From assembly GCA_023392795.1 (NCBI GenBank), contig JAEWNJ010000115.1:15395-79394 (forward strand): 64,000 nt of DNA, read 5' to 3'. Origin of the DNA: Candidatus Cloacimonadota bacterium (GTDB lineage Bacteria; Cloacimonadota; Cloacimonadia; Cloacimonadales; Cloacimonadaceae). Below, piece after piece: positions 15,955 through 25,124 of the stretch. Both the position numbers and the translations under genes were made by a program. The notes under the pieces were generated by a model. The model saw nothing but the letters and a program-made list of their open reading frames with translations, made no database searches and was not told the origin of the DNA. Positions within the stretch are counted from its first letter, which is position 1. Every line of letters begins with the position of its first letter.

Positions 15955-16317
15955 ATGAAGAGACTGCTTATCATTGCTCTCGGCCTTACGCTTCTGTTCC
16001 TGGCCGCCTGTAAAGATGACGTCGCCAAACTCACTCAGGTCGATGTGAGCGAATTGGATATACCAGCAGATTTTAACTACGCTATGACTCACGACCTTAA
16101 CCTCGATATACAGGGTTCCTGGCGCTTGCCGGTGTATCTGAAAACCACCGATGGCGACTTGCTGTTCAAGGCTCAATTGAATCCCGCCACCGGGCTTTCC
16201 ACCAAGCTCACCATTCCCACGACCACCAAGAAGGTCGTGCTGCAGTATCAGATGTACTCGCTGACGATTGATGTCAGCTCCGGTTCTTTGACCAAAGATT
16301 TCCGGGTCGCCAGGTAG
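15955..16317 (+). CDS. small lipoprotein of unknown function
   Basis: A 120-residue protein with a lipoprotein signal: hydrophobic 5-17 and the lipobox FLAACKDD (Cys19). The rest is predicted beta-rich (SWRLPVYLKTTDGDLLFKAQL, KKVVLQYQMYSLTIDV). It is probably anchored in the outer or inner membrane facing the periplasm. AAGGAG supports the start. It ends 6 bases before the RCC1-LruC gene, so the two likely act together at the cell envelope. No family was recognised with confidence. Confidence 0.75.
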   Translation: MKRLLIIALGLTLLFLAACKDDVAKLTQVDVSELDIPADFNYAMTHDLNLDIQGSWRLPVYLKTTDGDLLFKAQLNPATGLSTKLTIPTTTKKVVLQYQMYSLTIDVSSGSLTKDFRVAR

Positions 16318-16323
16318 GGGGAG

Positions 16324-18060
16324 ATGATGAAAAGACTTCTCATTCTCAGTCTGATCCTATTCCTTGGTATTGGTCTTCATGCTCAGGGCACCATAGTGGT
16401 TTGGGGAAATCCTCATAAAAAAGTAGCAAACCATGTTCCCCCCGGAGACGATTTCATCGAAATCGCCGGCGGTAACGATTTCGCTATAGCTCTGCGCAGC
16501 GACGGCTCCCTGGAAAGCTGGGGTAATAACAACACCGTTGTAAACAACACTCCTCCAGGAAACGACTTTATAGCGATTGCTGCGGGTGAATATCATGCCA
16601 TCGCGCTAAAATCCAATGGCTCTGTAGTAGGTTGGGGGGGGAATGGCTACGGACAAAGCAATACTCCACCCCATAGTGATTTCGTTAAGATAGCTGCCGG
16701 GACCAGACACAATATTGGCTTACGGGCAAATGGTGAAGTGTATGCCTGGGGCGACAATACTCATGGTAAATGTAACGTAACCCCCGGCAACTATATAGAT
16801 ATAGCTGGAGGTATCTCTTACAGCCTGGCGATCAAGAGCGACGGCTCCATCGTAGGCTGGGGGGGAGGTTGGAATGGAGAACTGAACGTACCGAGCGGCA
16901 ATAACTTTGTTCAGATATCTGCCAAGTACCAACATGCTATTGCGCGTCGGGCGAATGGCACAATCGTAGCTTGGGGTAACAACACTGGCAGCCTGAATGT
17001 CCCTGCCGGTAACTATATTGACATGGCAGCAGGCTGGCAGGGTAATGTCGCCATCAATACTGATGAAGAGCTGGTTGCCTGGGCTAACCTTTGGGTGTTG
17101 AAAACAATCCCGGCATGGGTGCAGGATTTGACGATTGTCAAAGTAGATGGTGGAAACAGCTTCAATATCGGTCTTACCGGAGAGTTTACCAGCGATGACA
17201 TCGATGGTGACGGTGTGGCCAATGGCATCGATGAATTCCCGGAAGATCCTCTGCGAGCTTATACACTGAAGTATCCTCTGGGATCGTCAACCGATTGGGG
17301 TACCCTGGCCTATGAGGATTTATGGCCTCGACAGGGAGATTATGAATTCAACGATCTTGTCCTGGGATATCAAATCAACTTAGTTTTGGATGCCGGGATG
17401 AAGGTGAAGGATATCAATGGCGATTTCTTGCTACGCGCAATCGGTGCAAACAAGAAGAATGCCTTTGCAATCGAGTTTCCCTTTGCCAGTACGGCTATTG
17501 AAACGATAACCAGTTCTGTCAACGGGTCATCCTATGACATGCCGTTAATTGCGGCAGGGGATCACGTGATCCTGAAAGTAATATCTTCAACCGTTGATTT
17601 TGTGGGTGTCCTGAGCAATGGCTTCTATTGGAATACTCAGCCTGATCATCCTAATCACGATCCCATACCAATCAATTTCAAAATAACGTTGACTGATACA
17701 TACGATCTAAACATCGCTCCCGCATGGGGACTCTGGAATCCTTACCTGATGGTAGGAGGGGATCCCGGGCATGAAATCCATTTACCGGGTTTTCCGCCCA
17801 CAGTGCAAGCCGATCCTTCCCGTTTTGCCACCGAAGATGATACCACTGATCTGACTCAGGGGAGATACTACAAGACCATCGACAACCTTCCCTGGGCCTT
17901 GAACCTTCCCATTAGCTGGAAGTATCCGATTGAAGGCTCACCAATCACTAATGCCTATATGGCCTTTGCGCCCTGGGCAGAAAGCAATGGAACACAGTAT
18001 CAGGATTGGTATGAGATGATCCCCGGCAATATCAACGCTGACCTGATCTATAATCCTTGA
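16324..18060 (+). CDS. secreted RCC1-repeat / LruC-domain protein
   Basis: A 578-residue exported protein (signal peptide to about residue 21, HAQG). About 22-290 is a set of RCC1-type blades repeating IVAWGNN..., NVPxGNxYIxIAAG and HxIALKSDGSVVGWGxN. A calcium-type DIDGDGVANGIDEFPEDP linker follows (about 293-312), then the LruC domain (EDLWPRQGDYEFNDLVLGYQ, from about 330), named for a Leptospira surface lipoprotein. Together they suggest a cell-surface binding protein. The coding sequence contains a G8 run (16634-16641) and a G7 run (16859-16865) in the repeats that could slip. GGGGGAG precedes tandem ATGs. A terminator follows. Confidence 0.85.
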   Translation: MMKRLLILSLILFLGIGLHAQGTIVVWGNPHKKVANHVPPGDDFIEIAGGNDFAIALRSDGSLESWGNNNTVVNNTPPGNDFIAIAAGEYHAIALKSNGSVVGWGGNGYGQSNTPPHSDFVKIAAGTRHNIGLRANGEVYAWGDNTHGKCNVTPGNYIDIAGGISYSLAIKSDGSIVGWGGGWNGELNVPSGNNFVQISAKYQHAIARRANGTIVAWGNNTGSLNVPAGNYIDMAAGWQGNVAINTDEELVAWANLWVLKTIPAWVQDLTIVKVDGGNSFNIGLTGEFTSDDIDGDGVANGIDEFPEDPLRAYTLKYPLGSSTDWGTLAYEDLWPRQGDYEFNDLVLGYQINLVLDAGMKVKDINGDFLLRAIGANKKNAFAIEFPFASTAIETITSSVNGSSYDMPLIAAGDHVILKVISSTVDFVGVLSNGFYWNTQPDHPNHDPIPINFKITLTDTYDLNIAPAWGLWNPYLMVGGDPGHEIHLPGFPPTVQADPSRFATEDDTTDLTQGRYYKTIDNLPWALNLPISWKYPIEGSPITNAYMAFAPWAESNGTQYQDWYEMIPGNINADLIYNP

Positions 18061-18082
18061 TCCATTTCTAGAACTTATAAAG

Positions 18083-18109
18083 CTCCGGATTGTTCGTCCG
18101 GAGTTTTTT
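18083..18109 (+). terminator. rho-independent terminator of the LruC operon
   Basis: CTCCGGA (18083-18089) pairs with TCCGGAG (18097-18103), followed by T6. Confidence 0.88.
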
Positions 18110-18159
18110 ATTCCATTACGCATCGGAGTACTCCGAGAGAAGTGAACCCTTTAGCATAG

Positions 18160-18182
18160 AAAAAGCCGGCATTATGCCGGCT
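18160..18182 (-). terminator. rho-independent terminator of the glnS/TM1266-like operon
   Basis: AGCCGGCA (18164-18171) pairs with TGCCGGCT (18175-18182) around a 3-base loop. On the minus strand it is followed by TTTTTC. Confidence 0.85.
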
Positions 18183-18207
18183 TTCAAGACTATGGGGTAA
18201 TAGCGCG

Positions 18208-18456
18208 CTACATCTCGATCATTTTTGCGTTTACAAACTCAATGGCATTGAGTTTGTCCAGCATCTGAGCGATGGTGGCGGCTTCACCTTCCACTTCCAG
18301 CACCACTAGACCGTCGTTGGCGCAGAATTCCCTGGAAACTTCATGCAGACCCAGGCGCACTTTGATGTTGCAGCCGTACTCTGTGAGGATTCCCTGAACT
18401 CTGGTAGCCTCGGTGGCGCGGTGGTCGATCTTGATTAGTACTACTTTGTATGTCAT
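18208..18456 (-). CDS. TM1266-like ACT-fold small regulator
   Basis: An 82-residue protein with the alternating beta-alpha-beta pattern of the TM1266 family (annotated elsewhere as a putative iron-only hydrogenase system regulator, ACT/NikR-C-like fold): VVLIKIDHRATEATRVQGILTEYG, IKVRLGLHEV and LVVLEVEGEAATIAQMLDKLNAI. No DNA-binding domain is present, so it would act as a ligand-binding or dimerising module. It follows glnS by 21 bases on the same strand with GGAGG before the ATG. No hydrogenase gene is in view, so the inherited name should not be read as function. Confidence 0.7.
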   Translation of the reverse strand: MTYKVVLIKIDHRATEATRVQGILTEYGCNIKVRLGLHEVSREFCANDGLVVLEVEGEAATIAQMLDKLNAIEFVNAKMIEM

Positions 18457-18477
18457 ATTGTTCCTCCTTGTCGGTTG

Positions 18478-20172
18478 CTATGCACCCGAGCTGTTTTTAT
18501 TCTGTTGTTTCGCCCAGCTGTCCCGAAGGCTGCTGACGCGGTTAAAAATCGGTTCATCGCTGTTATGATCGTAGTCGGGTGAAAAATAGCCCAGACGCAG
18601 GAATTGGAAGCTTTGCCCTTGTGTGGCTTCTGCCAGTGAGCTTTCGCCCAGGGCAGACTTATTCACGATCAGGCTTTCCGGATTCAGGTAATCCAGATAG
18701 CTTTTCCCTTCTTCGATATCGCCAAGATCAGGAATGCTGAAGAGATGCTCATAGAGCCTTACTTCCAGCGGGATGGCGTGTTCCGCGGATACCCAATGCA
18801 GAGTACCTTTTACCTTGCGACCGTCGTCACTCCAGCCACCTCGGCTTTTGGGATCGTAACTGCAAATCAACTCGGTGATATTGCCACTATCATCCTTGAT
18901 TACGTCTGTGCATGTGATGTAGTAGGCATGTTTTAACCTCACTTCCTTCCCGGGGGCGAGGCGGAACCAGCCCTTGGCTGGATTTTCGCTGAAATCATCC
19001 CGCTCTACGTATAATGTGCGGCTAAACATGATCTTGCGGCTTCCTGCACTGGGATCTTCAGGATTGTTCTCAGCCTCAAGTTCTTCACTGCCTTCAGGAT
19101 AGTTGCTGATGGTCAGCTTCAAGGGATTGAGCACGGCCATGCGGCGGAGGGCTTTCTTGTTCAAATCCTCGCGTACGCAGAAATTGAGTAATTCATAGTC
19201 CACCATGGAATTGGCCTTTGCCACGCCGATGCGATCGGCAAAATCGCGGATGGCTTCAGGAGTGTATCCCCGGCGACGCATTCCAGCGATGGTGGGCATG
19301 CGGGGATCGTCCCATCCCTTCACATAGCCCTTCTTTACCAATTCCAGCAGCAGGCGTTTACTCATCACAGTATAGCTCAGGTTCAGACGCGCAAACTCTA
19401 TTTGTTGAGGGTGACAGGGTACCGGCAGTTGATCCAAAAACCAGTCATACAAGGGACGGTGGTCTTCAAATTCCAATGTGCATATACTGTGAGTGATCCC
19501 TTCCAAGGCGTCTGATACGCAATGGGTATAGTCATACATGGGATAAATCTGCCAGCTGTCTCCGGTGCGATGATGCTCGGTCTTTTTGATGCGGTAGATC
19601 ACGGGGTCACGCATGTTCAGATTTGGACTCGCCATGTCTATCTTCGCGCGCAGGGATTTGCTGCCATCGGGGAATTCTCCAGCTCGCATTCTGCGGAAAA
19701 GATCGAGATTCTCTGCCACGCTCCGGTTCCGATAAGGGCTTTCTTTGCCCGGTACAGTCAAGGTCCCGCGATACTCGCGCAATTCGTCCATACTCAGTTC
19801 GCACACAAAAGCTTTGCCATCCTGGATCAGTATTTCAGCAAATTCGTATAGCTTCTCAAAATAATCCGAGGCATAAAAGAGCTTGTCGTTCCAATCCCAG
19901 CCCAGCCAGCGGACGTCTTCCATGATGCTGTCCACGTACTCCAGATCTTCTTTTACGGGATTGGTATCGTCAAAACGTAGATGGCATCTACCCTGATAAT
20001 CCCTGGCAATGCCAAAATTCAAACAGATGGATTTGGCGTGACCGATGTGCAGATAGCCATTGGGCTCAGGGGGAAAGCGGGTAACGATATAGTCATGCTT
20101 TCCACTTTCCAGATCTTTATCTATGATGTTGCGAATAAAGTTCGAAGTCTTCTCTTCGTTGGGCTTTTCCAT
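18478..20172 (-). CDS. glnS: glutaminyl-tRNA synthetase
   Basis: A 564-residue class I synthetase. [17 protein letters not shown] holds the HIGH box (42-45), [18 protein letters not shown] is typical of GlnRS, and VMSKR (269-273) is the KMSKS-like loop. The C-terminal half is the two-barrel anticodon-binding domain. It charges tRNA-Gln directly. The ATG at 20172 has AAGGAAC upstream; the longer frame to 20205 is unlikely. Its presence argues that this organism does not rely only on the GatCAB amidotransferase route for Gln-tRNA. Confidence 0.96.
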   Translation of the reverse strand: MEKPNEEKTSNFIRNIIDKDLESGKHDYIVTRFPPEPNGYLHIGHAKSICLNFGIARDYQGRCHLRFDDTNPVKEDLEYVDSIMEDVRWLGWDWNDKLFYASDYFEKLYEFAEILIQDGKAFVCELSMDELREYRGTLTVPGKESPYRNRSVAENLDLFRRMRAGEFPDGSKSLRAKIDMASPNLNMRDPVIYRIKKTEHHRTGDSWQIYPMYDYTHCVSDALEGITHSICTLEFEDHRPLYDWFLDQLPVPCHPQQIEFARLNLSYTVMSKRLLLELVKKGYVKGWDDPRMPTIAGMRRRGYTPEAIRDFADRIGVAKANSMVDYELLNFCVREDLNKKALRRMAVLNPLKLTISNYPEGSEELEAENNPEDPSAGSRKIMFSRTLYVERDDFSENPAKGWFRLAPGKEVRLKHAYYITCTDVIKDDSGNITELICSYDPKSRGGWSDDGRKVKGTLHWVSAEHAIPLEVRLYEHLFSIPDLGDIEEGKSYLDYLNPESLIVNKSALGESSLAEATQGQSFQFLRLGYFSPDYDHNSDEPIFNRVSSLRDSWAKQQNKNSSGA

Positions 20173-20488
20173 TGCTGTTCCTTGATATTCTTCTTTTAAG
20201 GTCAAGTGTTTTGTCTGTCACATTCAAGTCAAGTGAAAAGACAGCCCGGGGAACTAGTATGACCTGGTTATGATATGTGTACAATATCCCCAGTGTGGAT
20301 ATTATACCCAGGTTTGAGAGGCTTATGGCCCTGGTCAGATATGGATTGAAGCATGGTTAATATCTTGACCTGTAATTAGATATACTGTCATCTGATACAA
20401 TATAAAGATTTGGCTCGCAATCTGCGTACATTTGTGGTTCGACGGCATGGACGCATGTCAGCGTCCCAGCCGCTAAGAGAGGTTCACA
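20173..20488. other. 316-bp divergent intergenic region
   Basis: It holds the promoters of glnS (minus) and the four-Cys gene (plus). An AATATCC/GGATATT inverted repeat lies at 20283-20303, and TTGACC (20365) near TATACT (20381) occurs with poor spacing. No convincing promoter pair or RNA gene was found. Confidence 0.3.
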
Positions 20489-20821
20489 ATGGCGATAAAC
20501 AAGAAGACCATTATGCTGAATGAGAATATGGAGCCGTTCATTAAGAAGGATTATTTGGATCGTTCTTTTATCCATTCAGGTTTGTGCGCCTATTGTGCCC
20601 GTCGCGAGTCCTGTTCACTCAGCGGAAGCTTTGGCCTGATCTATGATTGTGATGAATATCTGCCCGGAGATGAGGCGAGCTGTGATCTCCACGTATCCCG
20701 CTTGAAAGAAGTGCCAGACACAGATGACTGCCATGGTCTATGTGTCCATTGTCAGAATCGGGATTTTTGCTCTCTGAAGAACATCAATGGCGGTGTATGG
20801 CACTGCGAAGAATACATTTAA
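20489..20821 (+). CDS. small protein with two identical-spacing four-Cys modules
   Basis: A 110-residue protein built of an internal duplication. Both halves contain GLC-x2-C-x5-C-x11-C-(D/E)-E-Y: GLCAYCARRESCSLSG..DCDEY, then GLCVHCQNRDFCSLKN..HCEEY. The exact Cys spacing in both copies points to two four-Cys metal sites, zinc or Fe-S. The N-terminal 30 residues are plain and soluble. AGAGAGG precedes the ATG and a terminator follows, so it is a single-gene unit between glnS and dnaN. Function unknown; a metal-binding or rubredoxin-like electron carrier role is possible. Confidence 0.8.
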   Translation: MAINKKTIMLNENMEPFIKKDYLDRSFIHSGLCAYCARRESCSLSGSFGLIYDCDEYLPGDEASCDLHVSRLKEVPDTDDCHGLCVHCQNRDFCSLKNINGGVWHCEEYI

Positions 20822-20852
20822 CACACAATAACACATACCTCAACACACACAC

Positions 20853-20878
20853 AGGGGGCGCCCGCCCCCTACTTTTTT
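20853..20878 (+). terminator. rho-independent terminator of the four-Cys gene
   Basis: An AGGGGGCG..CGCCCCCT stem (20853-20870) is followed by ACTTTTTT. Confidence 0.85.
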
Positions 20879-21620
20879 GCCCAATTACCTCTTCTCTGGC
20901 ATCCTGACCGCGGCAGGATGGACCTATCCGGTTGCTACCGTGAACATAGCATACTTTCATTGATGACTATCTACCCATGGTCTTTGCCGAATTGCAATAC
21001 CGAATCGTTTGGATTGCCGTGGCGCTCACATCTGGCCCCCTTTTGACGGCGTTTATCACTCTCTCATCAAGCTTCAATCAAGCCTTAACATTAAGGCTTG
21101 ATTAGGACTTGGCTATCGCTTGATCAAGAGCCGGAAGAGGGAGGGGCAGTCCGCTGACAATAGCCGGATTGGATAAAAGCAACATCATTTCCAGGATCTT
21201 TGTTCCACACCTCGCCAGCTACCACTCTTCATAAGCGCTGCCATGGACTTCTTTACAGCCTCTTACTAAGCTGCCTGTCCAGCCCGACACATTAGCCATG
21301 GACACCGGATATCAGGAGCGGGAGGCATGTGCTTCAGATCTCATCATCTCCGGTCGTCAATGACTTATGGTCAATTTTTTGTCCATTTGGCTATTTCATG
21401 TGTGTGCGGTACGCTAAGAGAATTGCTGTTAAAGAGATAGCTAAAACCTGGGTGATATTGAAAACCTGCGAGTAATGTACCTAACATCTTGATCAATATC
21501 GCATTAAAAGCGAGTTCATGCCAATGTAATGGAAGTCCCGCCCACTTTGGGAAAGAAATCAGTTGACGGAATCCGAAATGCTAAAAAACTTGGCGTAAAG
21601 AATAATCAACAGGGGTTATC
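20879..21620. other. 742-bp non-coding region upstream of dnaN
   Basis: No gene is supported. It contains the symmetric ATCAAGC cluster at 21066-21128 and A/T-rich DNA near dnaN (21360-21440, 21560-21600). The position next to dnaN-recF raises the question of a replication origin, but no run of TTATCCACA-type DnaA boxes was found. A TTGACG at 21563 may be part of the dnaN promoter. Confidence 0.45.
21066..21128. repeat. symmetric four-copy ATCAAGC array with 13-bp inverted repeat
   Basis: ATCAAGC occurs at 21066 and 21077, and its complement GCTTGAT at 21096 and 21118. The inner pair forms a perfect 13-bp inverted repeat (21076-21088 with 21091-21103, 2-base loop). The outer right copy extends to the palindrome CTTGATCAAG (21119-21128). 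This could be a binding array for a dimeric protein or a hairpin. Confidence 0.65.
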
Positions 21621-22790
21621 ATGAGATTTGCCATAGAGAAAAAGGAACTTCTGCAGAGCATACAGCATCTTGTAAGCGTGGCTCCCACCAAAAACACATC
21701 TCCCATACTCACAAATTACCTGATCCAGGCATCAGCTGAGGAGAGTTCGGTCAAGATCACCACATCTGATCTCGAAATCACTGTAGTTGTGGAGTTTAGC
21801 GCAGCAGTAAGCGAGAGTGGTTCTATTGCAGTATCCGCGCGTCATTTCAATGAGATCATAAACTTCATGCCCGATGCCATGATCAATTTTTGGCGACATG
21901 ATGAGCTGCTGGTGATCCAATGCAACAAGATTGATTTCAATCTGCTGATCGCGGATCCTACGCTGTTTCCGGTGGTGCCGGAAGTAAAGCTGGATAAAGC
22001 CATAAACCTTGACGCAAAGCTCTTTAACCGCATGATTTCCAAAACTCAGTTTGCCGTTTCCACCGATGTTAATCGCGCAGTTCTTACCGGTGTATGCTGG
22101 AAGATAATGCCGGATATGCATCTGATGGCGGCTACTGACGGTCGCAAGGTAGCTGAGATTAAGATTTTGAATAGCAATATCTTGCCTACTGCTCCTGAGG
22201 GAGAAGGCGATGAAGTGAGCATCTTTGCCGATAGCCCCGAAAACGGAGTGGAAAAGATCATTCCCGTGAAAACCCTCGCCTTCCTGCAAAAGATATTCGA
22301 TGGCTCCGTCAGTGAGATCAAAGTGCTGATCGAGCGGAGTAAAGTGATCTTTAGTTACGGGAAATATCTGGTTTTCTCCTCGGTGCTGGAGCACAAATAT
22401 CCTGAATATCAAAAGGCTTTCATCAGTGACCTGCCAAATCAATTTACCATCGATAAGGAAACCCTGCGCAATGCCATTCGCCGCGTGGCGCTGGTAGCCC
22501 CGGATGAGAATATGCGCATCCGCTTTGAGCTGGATAGCGAGCAATTTGAAGTGAATACATCAAACCGCGATACTGGGGAAGCGAAGGAAAATCTGGACGG
22601 TTACTCCTTTGCCGGCAATCATACTGGAGTATCCTTCAATTTCAAGTATATGCTGGGTATTCTGGAAGCCATCGACAGTGAGAAAGTGATCATCAAATTG
22701 GGCAGTTCGAAGGATCCCATGATGATCTACAACACCACGGACAGCGACACAGAAAAGATCACCTTCCTGCTGATGCCATTGAGGTCATAA
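21621..22790 (+). CDS. dnaN: DNA polymerase III beta subunit (sliding clamp)
   Basis: A 389-residue clamp with three repeated domains. MRFAIEKKELLQSIQHLVSVAPTKNTSPILTN opens domain I, MHLMAATDGRKVAEIKI marks domain II, and the C-terminal TFLLMPLRS is the conserved end lining the partner-binding pocket. It encircles DNA and tethers polymerases, including the DinB encoded at 55040. CAGGGG precedes the ATG. It starts the compact run dnaN-recF-MFS-potD-like-aspS-purN::mtaB. dnaA is not adjacent. Confidence 0.96.
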   Translation: MRFAIEKKELLQSIQHLVSVAPTKNTSPILTNYLIQASAEESSVKITTSDLEITVVVEFSAAVSESGSIAVSARHFNEIINFMPDAMINFWRHDELLVIQCNKIDFNLLIADPTLFPVVPEVKLDKAINLDAKLFNRMISKTQFAVSTDVNRAVLTGVCWKIMPDMHLMAATDGRKVAEIKILNSNILPTAPEGEGDEVSIFADSPENGVEKIIPVKTLAFLQKIFDGSVSEIKVLIERSKVIFSYGKYLVFSSVLEHKYPEYQKAFISDLPNQFTIDKETLRNAIRRVALVAPDENMRIRFELDSEQFEVNTSNRDTGEAKENLDGYSFAGNHTGVSFNFKYMLGILEAIDSEKVIIKLGSSKDPMMIYNTTDSDTEKITFLLMPLRS

Positions 22791-22803
22791 TCGGCATAGA
22801 CGA

Positions 22804-23877
22804 TTGAATATCAATAGCATTGAGCTGCGAAACTTCCGAAGCTATCAGAAGCGCGCTTTCAGCTTTGTCCCTTCGGGAAATCTACTGATCGGACCCAATG
22901 GCAGCGGCAAGACCAATCTCCTGGAAGCAATCGCTTATACTTCCATCGGCAAGTCCATCCGCTATCACAAAGACGAAGAATTGCTCACTAAGGGGGAGGA
23001 TTTCTTTGCTCTTGAGGCTGTATATGCGCAGGATAGCGGAAATGCTCTGAAAGTGCAGCTGAGCTTTGATGGAACGCGAAAAAGCCTGAAGCTGGATACG
23101 GTGCTAAACCGGCAGCTTAGTTCCCTCCTCGGTATCGTGAAAGTGATCTATTCAGCTCCGGATGACATTCAATTGATCAATGGCTCGCCTCGAAATCGCC
23201 GTCAGTATTTTGATATGGCGGTCTCGCAGCTCTTCCCGGAATACTTGGGCACATTGCGGGCTTATCTGCATGTGGTGGAACAACGTAACGCTCTCTTGAA
23301 ACAAAGCTTCAATGACGCTCAGATCACCAGTTGGGATCAAAGATATGCTCTTACCCTGGTGGATGTGTATGCGTATCGCAAGAAGTATCTGGACCTTTTG
23401 AATCAAGCGTTTCGGGAATCATACGCTAATATCTCGGATACCTATCTTGATCTGGCTGTAGAGTATCGCGCTGTGTTGAAAGATGGGCTCGAAACCACTG
23501 TGGAGCGCATTTTACAGAACCTATCCGAACTCAGATCACGCGAGAAGACCTGGCAGCGCTGCCTCACAGGGGCTCACCTGGACGATTACAGCTTCCGCTT
23601 TGGAGCACACGGCATGCGGGCTTTCGGATCCGGCGGGCAGAAACGCATCGCTGTCATCATCCTCAAACTGGTGCAGGCCAGACTGATAGAAGAGCATACG
23701 CATATTCATCCAGTGATGCTTTTTGACGATATCTTTGCCGAATTGGATCATACCCACAGCCTGAGAATAAAAGAGCTGTGCAACGATCGCTTTCAGAGCA
23801 TTATAGCCGGTCCCAAAGACGATTTGAAGCAGATTTTCCAGGATTACCATGAAATCCGTCTGGGGTGCGAGCAATGA
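22804..23877 (+). CDS. recF: DNA recombination/repair protein RecF
   Basis: A 357-residue SMC-like ATPase: LRNFRSYQ at the start, Walker A GPNGSGKT (30-37), signature FGSGGQKR and Walker B PVMLFDDIFAELD. RecF loads RecA at gaps through RecOR. The start is TTG at 22804, 13 bases after the dnaN stop, with no strong ribosome-binding site, suggesting coupling to dnaN. Its stop overlaps the next ATG (ATGA). Confidence 0.95.
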   Translation: MNINSIELRNFRSYQKRAFSFVPSGNLLIGPNGSGKTNLLEAIAYTSIGKSIRYHKDEELLTKGEDFFALEAVYAQDSGNALKVQLSFDGTRKSLKLDTVLNRQLSSLLGIVKVIYSAPDDIQLINGSPRNRRQYFDMAVSQLFPEYLGTLRAYLHVVEQRNALLKQSFNDAQITSWDQRYALTLVDVYAYRKKYLDLLNQAFRESYANISDTYLDLAVEYRAVLKDGLETTVERILQNLSELRSREKTWQRCLTGAHLDDYSFRFGAHGMRAFGSGGQKRIAVIILKLVQARLIEEHTHIHPVMLFDDIFAELDHTHSLRIKELCNDRFQSIIAGPKDDLKQIFQDYHEIRLGCEQ

Positions 23878-25124
23878 AGCTGAGTAAGCAGCTCTTCGGC
23901 TGGATGATGTATGACTTTGCCAATAGTGCTTTTACCACCATCATCGTAACTGTGGTATACAGCGTGTATTTCATCAATAGCGTGGTGGGGGGAGAAGCAG
24001 GATACGGAGAAATGCTGTGGGGGAGAGCCATCGGTATCTCAATGACCATGGTCGCGCTGACCGCTCCGATTCTTGGGGCTGTGGCAGATTTTTCCCGTTC
24101 CAAGAAGAAGTTCCTCTTTATAAATTGCTATCTTACTGTGATTTTCACAGCTTTGCTCTACTATGTCGGTCCCGGACAGATAACCAGAGGGATGATCTTC
24201 TTCATCATTGCCAATTTTGGATTTAACTCTGCCAATGTGTTTTACGACTCATTCTTACCCGAGATCACTACGCCCGATAATATCGGGAAGATATCTGGAT
24301 ATGGTTGGGCTTTGGGCTATCTGGGGGGACTGCTGTCCCTTGTCCTGTCGCTTGTATTGATCAATTATGATGTGCGCTGGGTTTTCCCGATGATATCTCT
24401 GCACTTCTTCATCTTCAGCCTATTCACTTTTGTGTGGCTGAAGGAAGTGCGATTGCCCTCAAAACGGACGAACTATCTGAAGGTCGCCTACAAAAGGGTA
24501 TATGGCTCTTTGAAGAATATCCGCCAATACCCTCAATTGCTGAAGTTTATCCTCAGCTATTTCATCTATAATGACGGAATCACCACAGTGATCGCCTTTG
24601 CCTCCATATATGGCATCACGCGATTTGGGATGGATACCAGGGCCATGTTGATCTACTTCATCCTGGCGCAGCTCACATCGATCATTGGTTCTGCCGCTTT
24701 TGGCTGGTTAACCGATCGGAAGGGAGTGAAGCTATCGCTTTCCATCTCGCTAAGTATATGGTTGGCAGTAGTCTTGTGGGCATTCTTTTGCTCCAGTGCC
24801 CGTGAATATTACTATGTGGGGCTGCTAGCCGGATTGGCGATCGGGAGTTCACAAGCCAACAGCCGCACTATGCTGTCCATGCTTACTCCCACAGAGCGCG
24901 AGGCGGAATTCTTCGGTTTTTATACCTTGACAGGCAGGCTGTCCTCAATTATTGGACCTATATTGTATGGATGGATTGCCCTAAAAACTGGTGATATCCG
25001 CTATTCCATCCTTACTTTGATCTTGTTCTTTGGCCTTGGCTTGGTTTTGTTACAGTTTGTGGACCCTCAGAAGGGTCTTTCCAATGCCAGAACCCACACT
25101 CATAAGCACATGGAGGAAACATGA
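23874..25124 (+). CDS. MFS transporter, UMF1/Atg22-like
   Basis: About 416 residues with roughly 12 membrane helices. The opening GWMMYDFANSAFTTIIVTVVYSVYF is the hallmark of the UMF1 (Atg22-like) branch of the major facilitator superfamily, and a DRKGVKLSLSIS loop matches MFS loop 8-9 motifs. Distant relatives export amino acids from vacuoles; the bacterial substrate is unknown. ATG 23874 overlaps the recF stop, and its own stop overlaps the next start (ATGA), so it is tightly coupled within the dnaN operon. Amino-acid export would suit a protein fermenter; that is inference. Confidence 0.85.
   Translation: MKLSKQLFGWMMYDFANSAFTTIIVTVVYSVYFINSVVGGEAGYGEMLWGRAIGISMTMVALTAPILGAVADFSRSKKKFLFINCYLTVIFTALLYYVGPGQITRGMIFFIIANFGFNSANVFYDSFLPEITTPDNIGKISGYGWALGYLGGLLSLVLSLVLINYDVRWVFPMISLHFFIFSLFTFVWLKEVRLPSKRTNYLKVAYKRVYGSLKNIRQYPQLLKFILSYFIYNDGITTVIAFASIYGITRFGMDTRAMLIYFILAQLTSIIGSAAFGWLTDRKGVKLSLSISLSIWLAVVLWAFFCSSAREYYYVGLLAGLAIGSSQANSRTMLSMLTPTEREAEFFGFYTLTGRLSSIIGPILYGWIALKTGDIRYSILTLILFFGLGLVLLQFVDPQKGLSNARTHTHKHMEET

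Noticed and set aside
20879..21620. oriC upstream of dnaN
   Set aside because: No cluster of TTATCCACA-type DnaA boxes and no dnaA nearby; only an inverted-repeat array was found. Whole-chromosome GC skew would decide.
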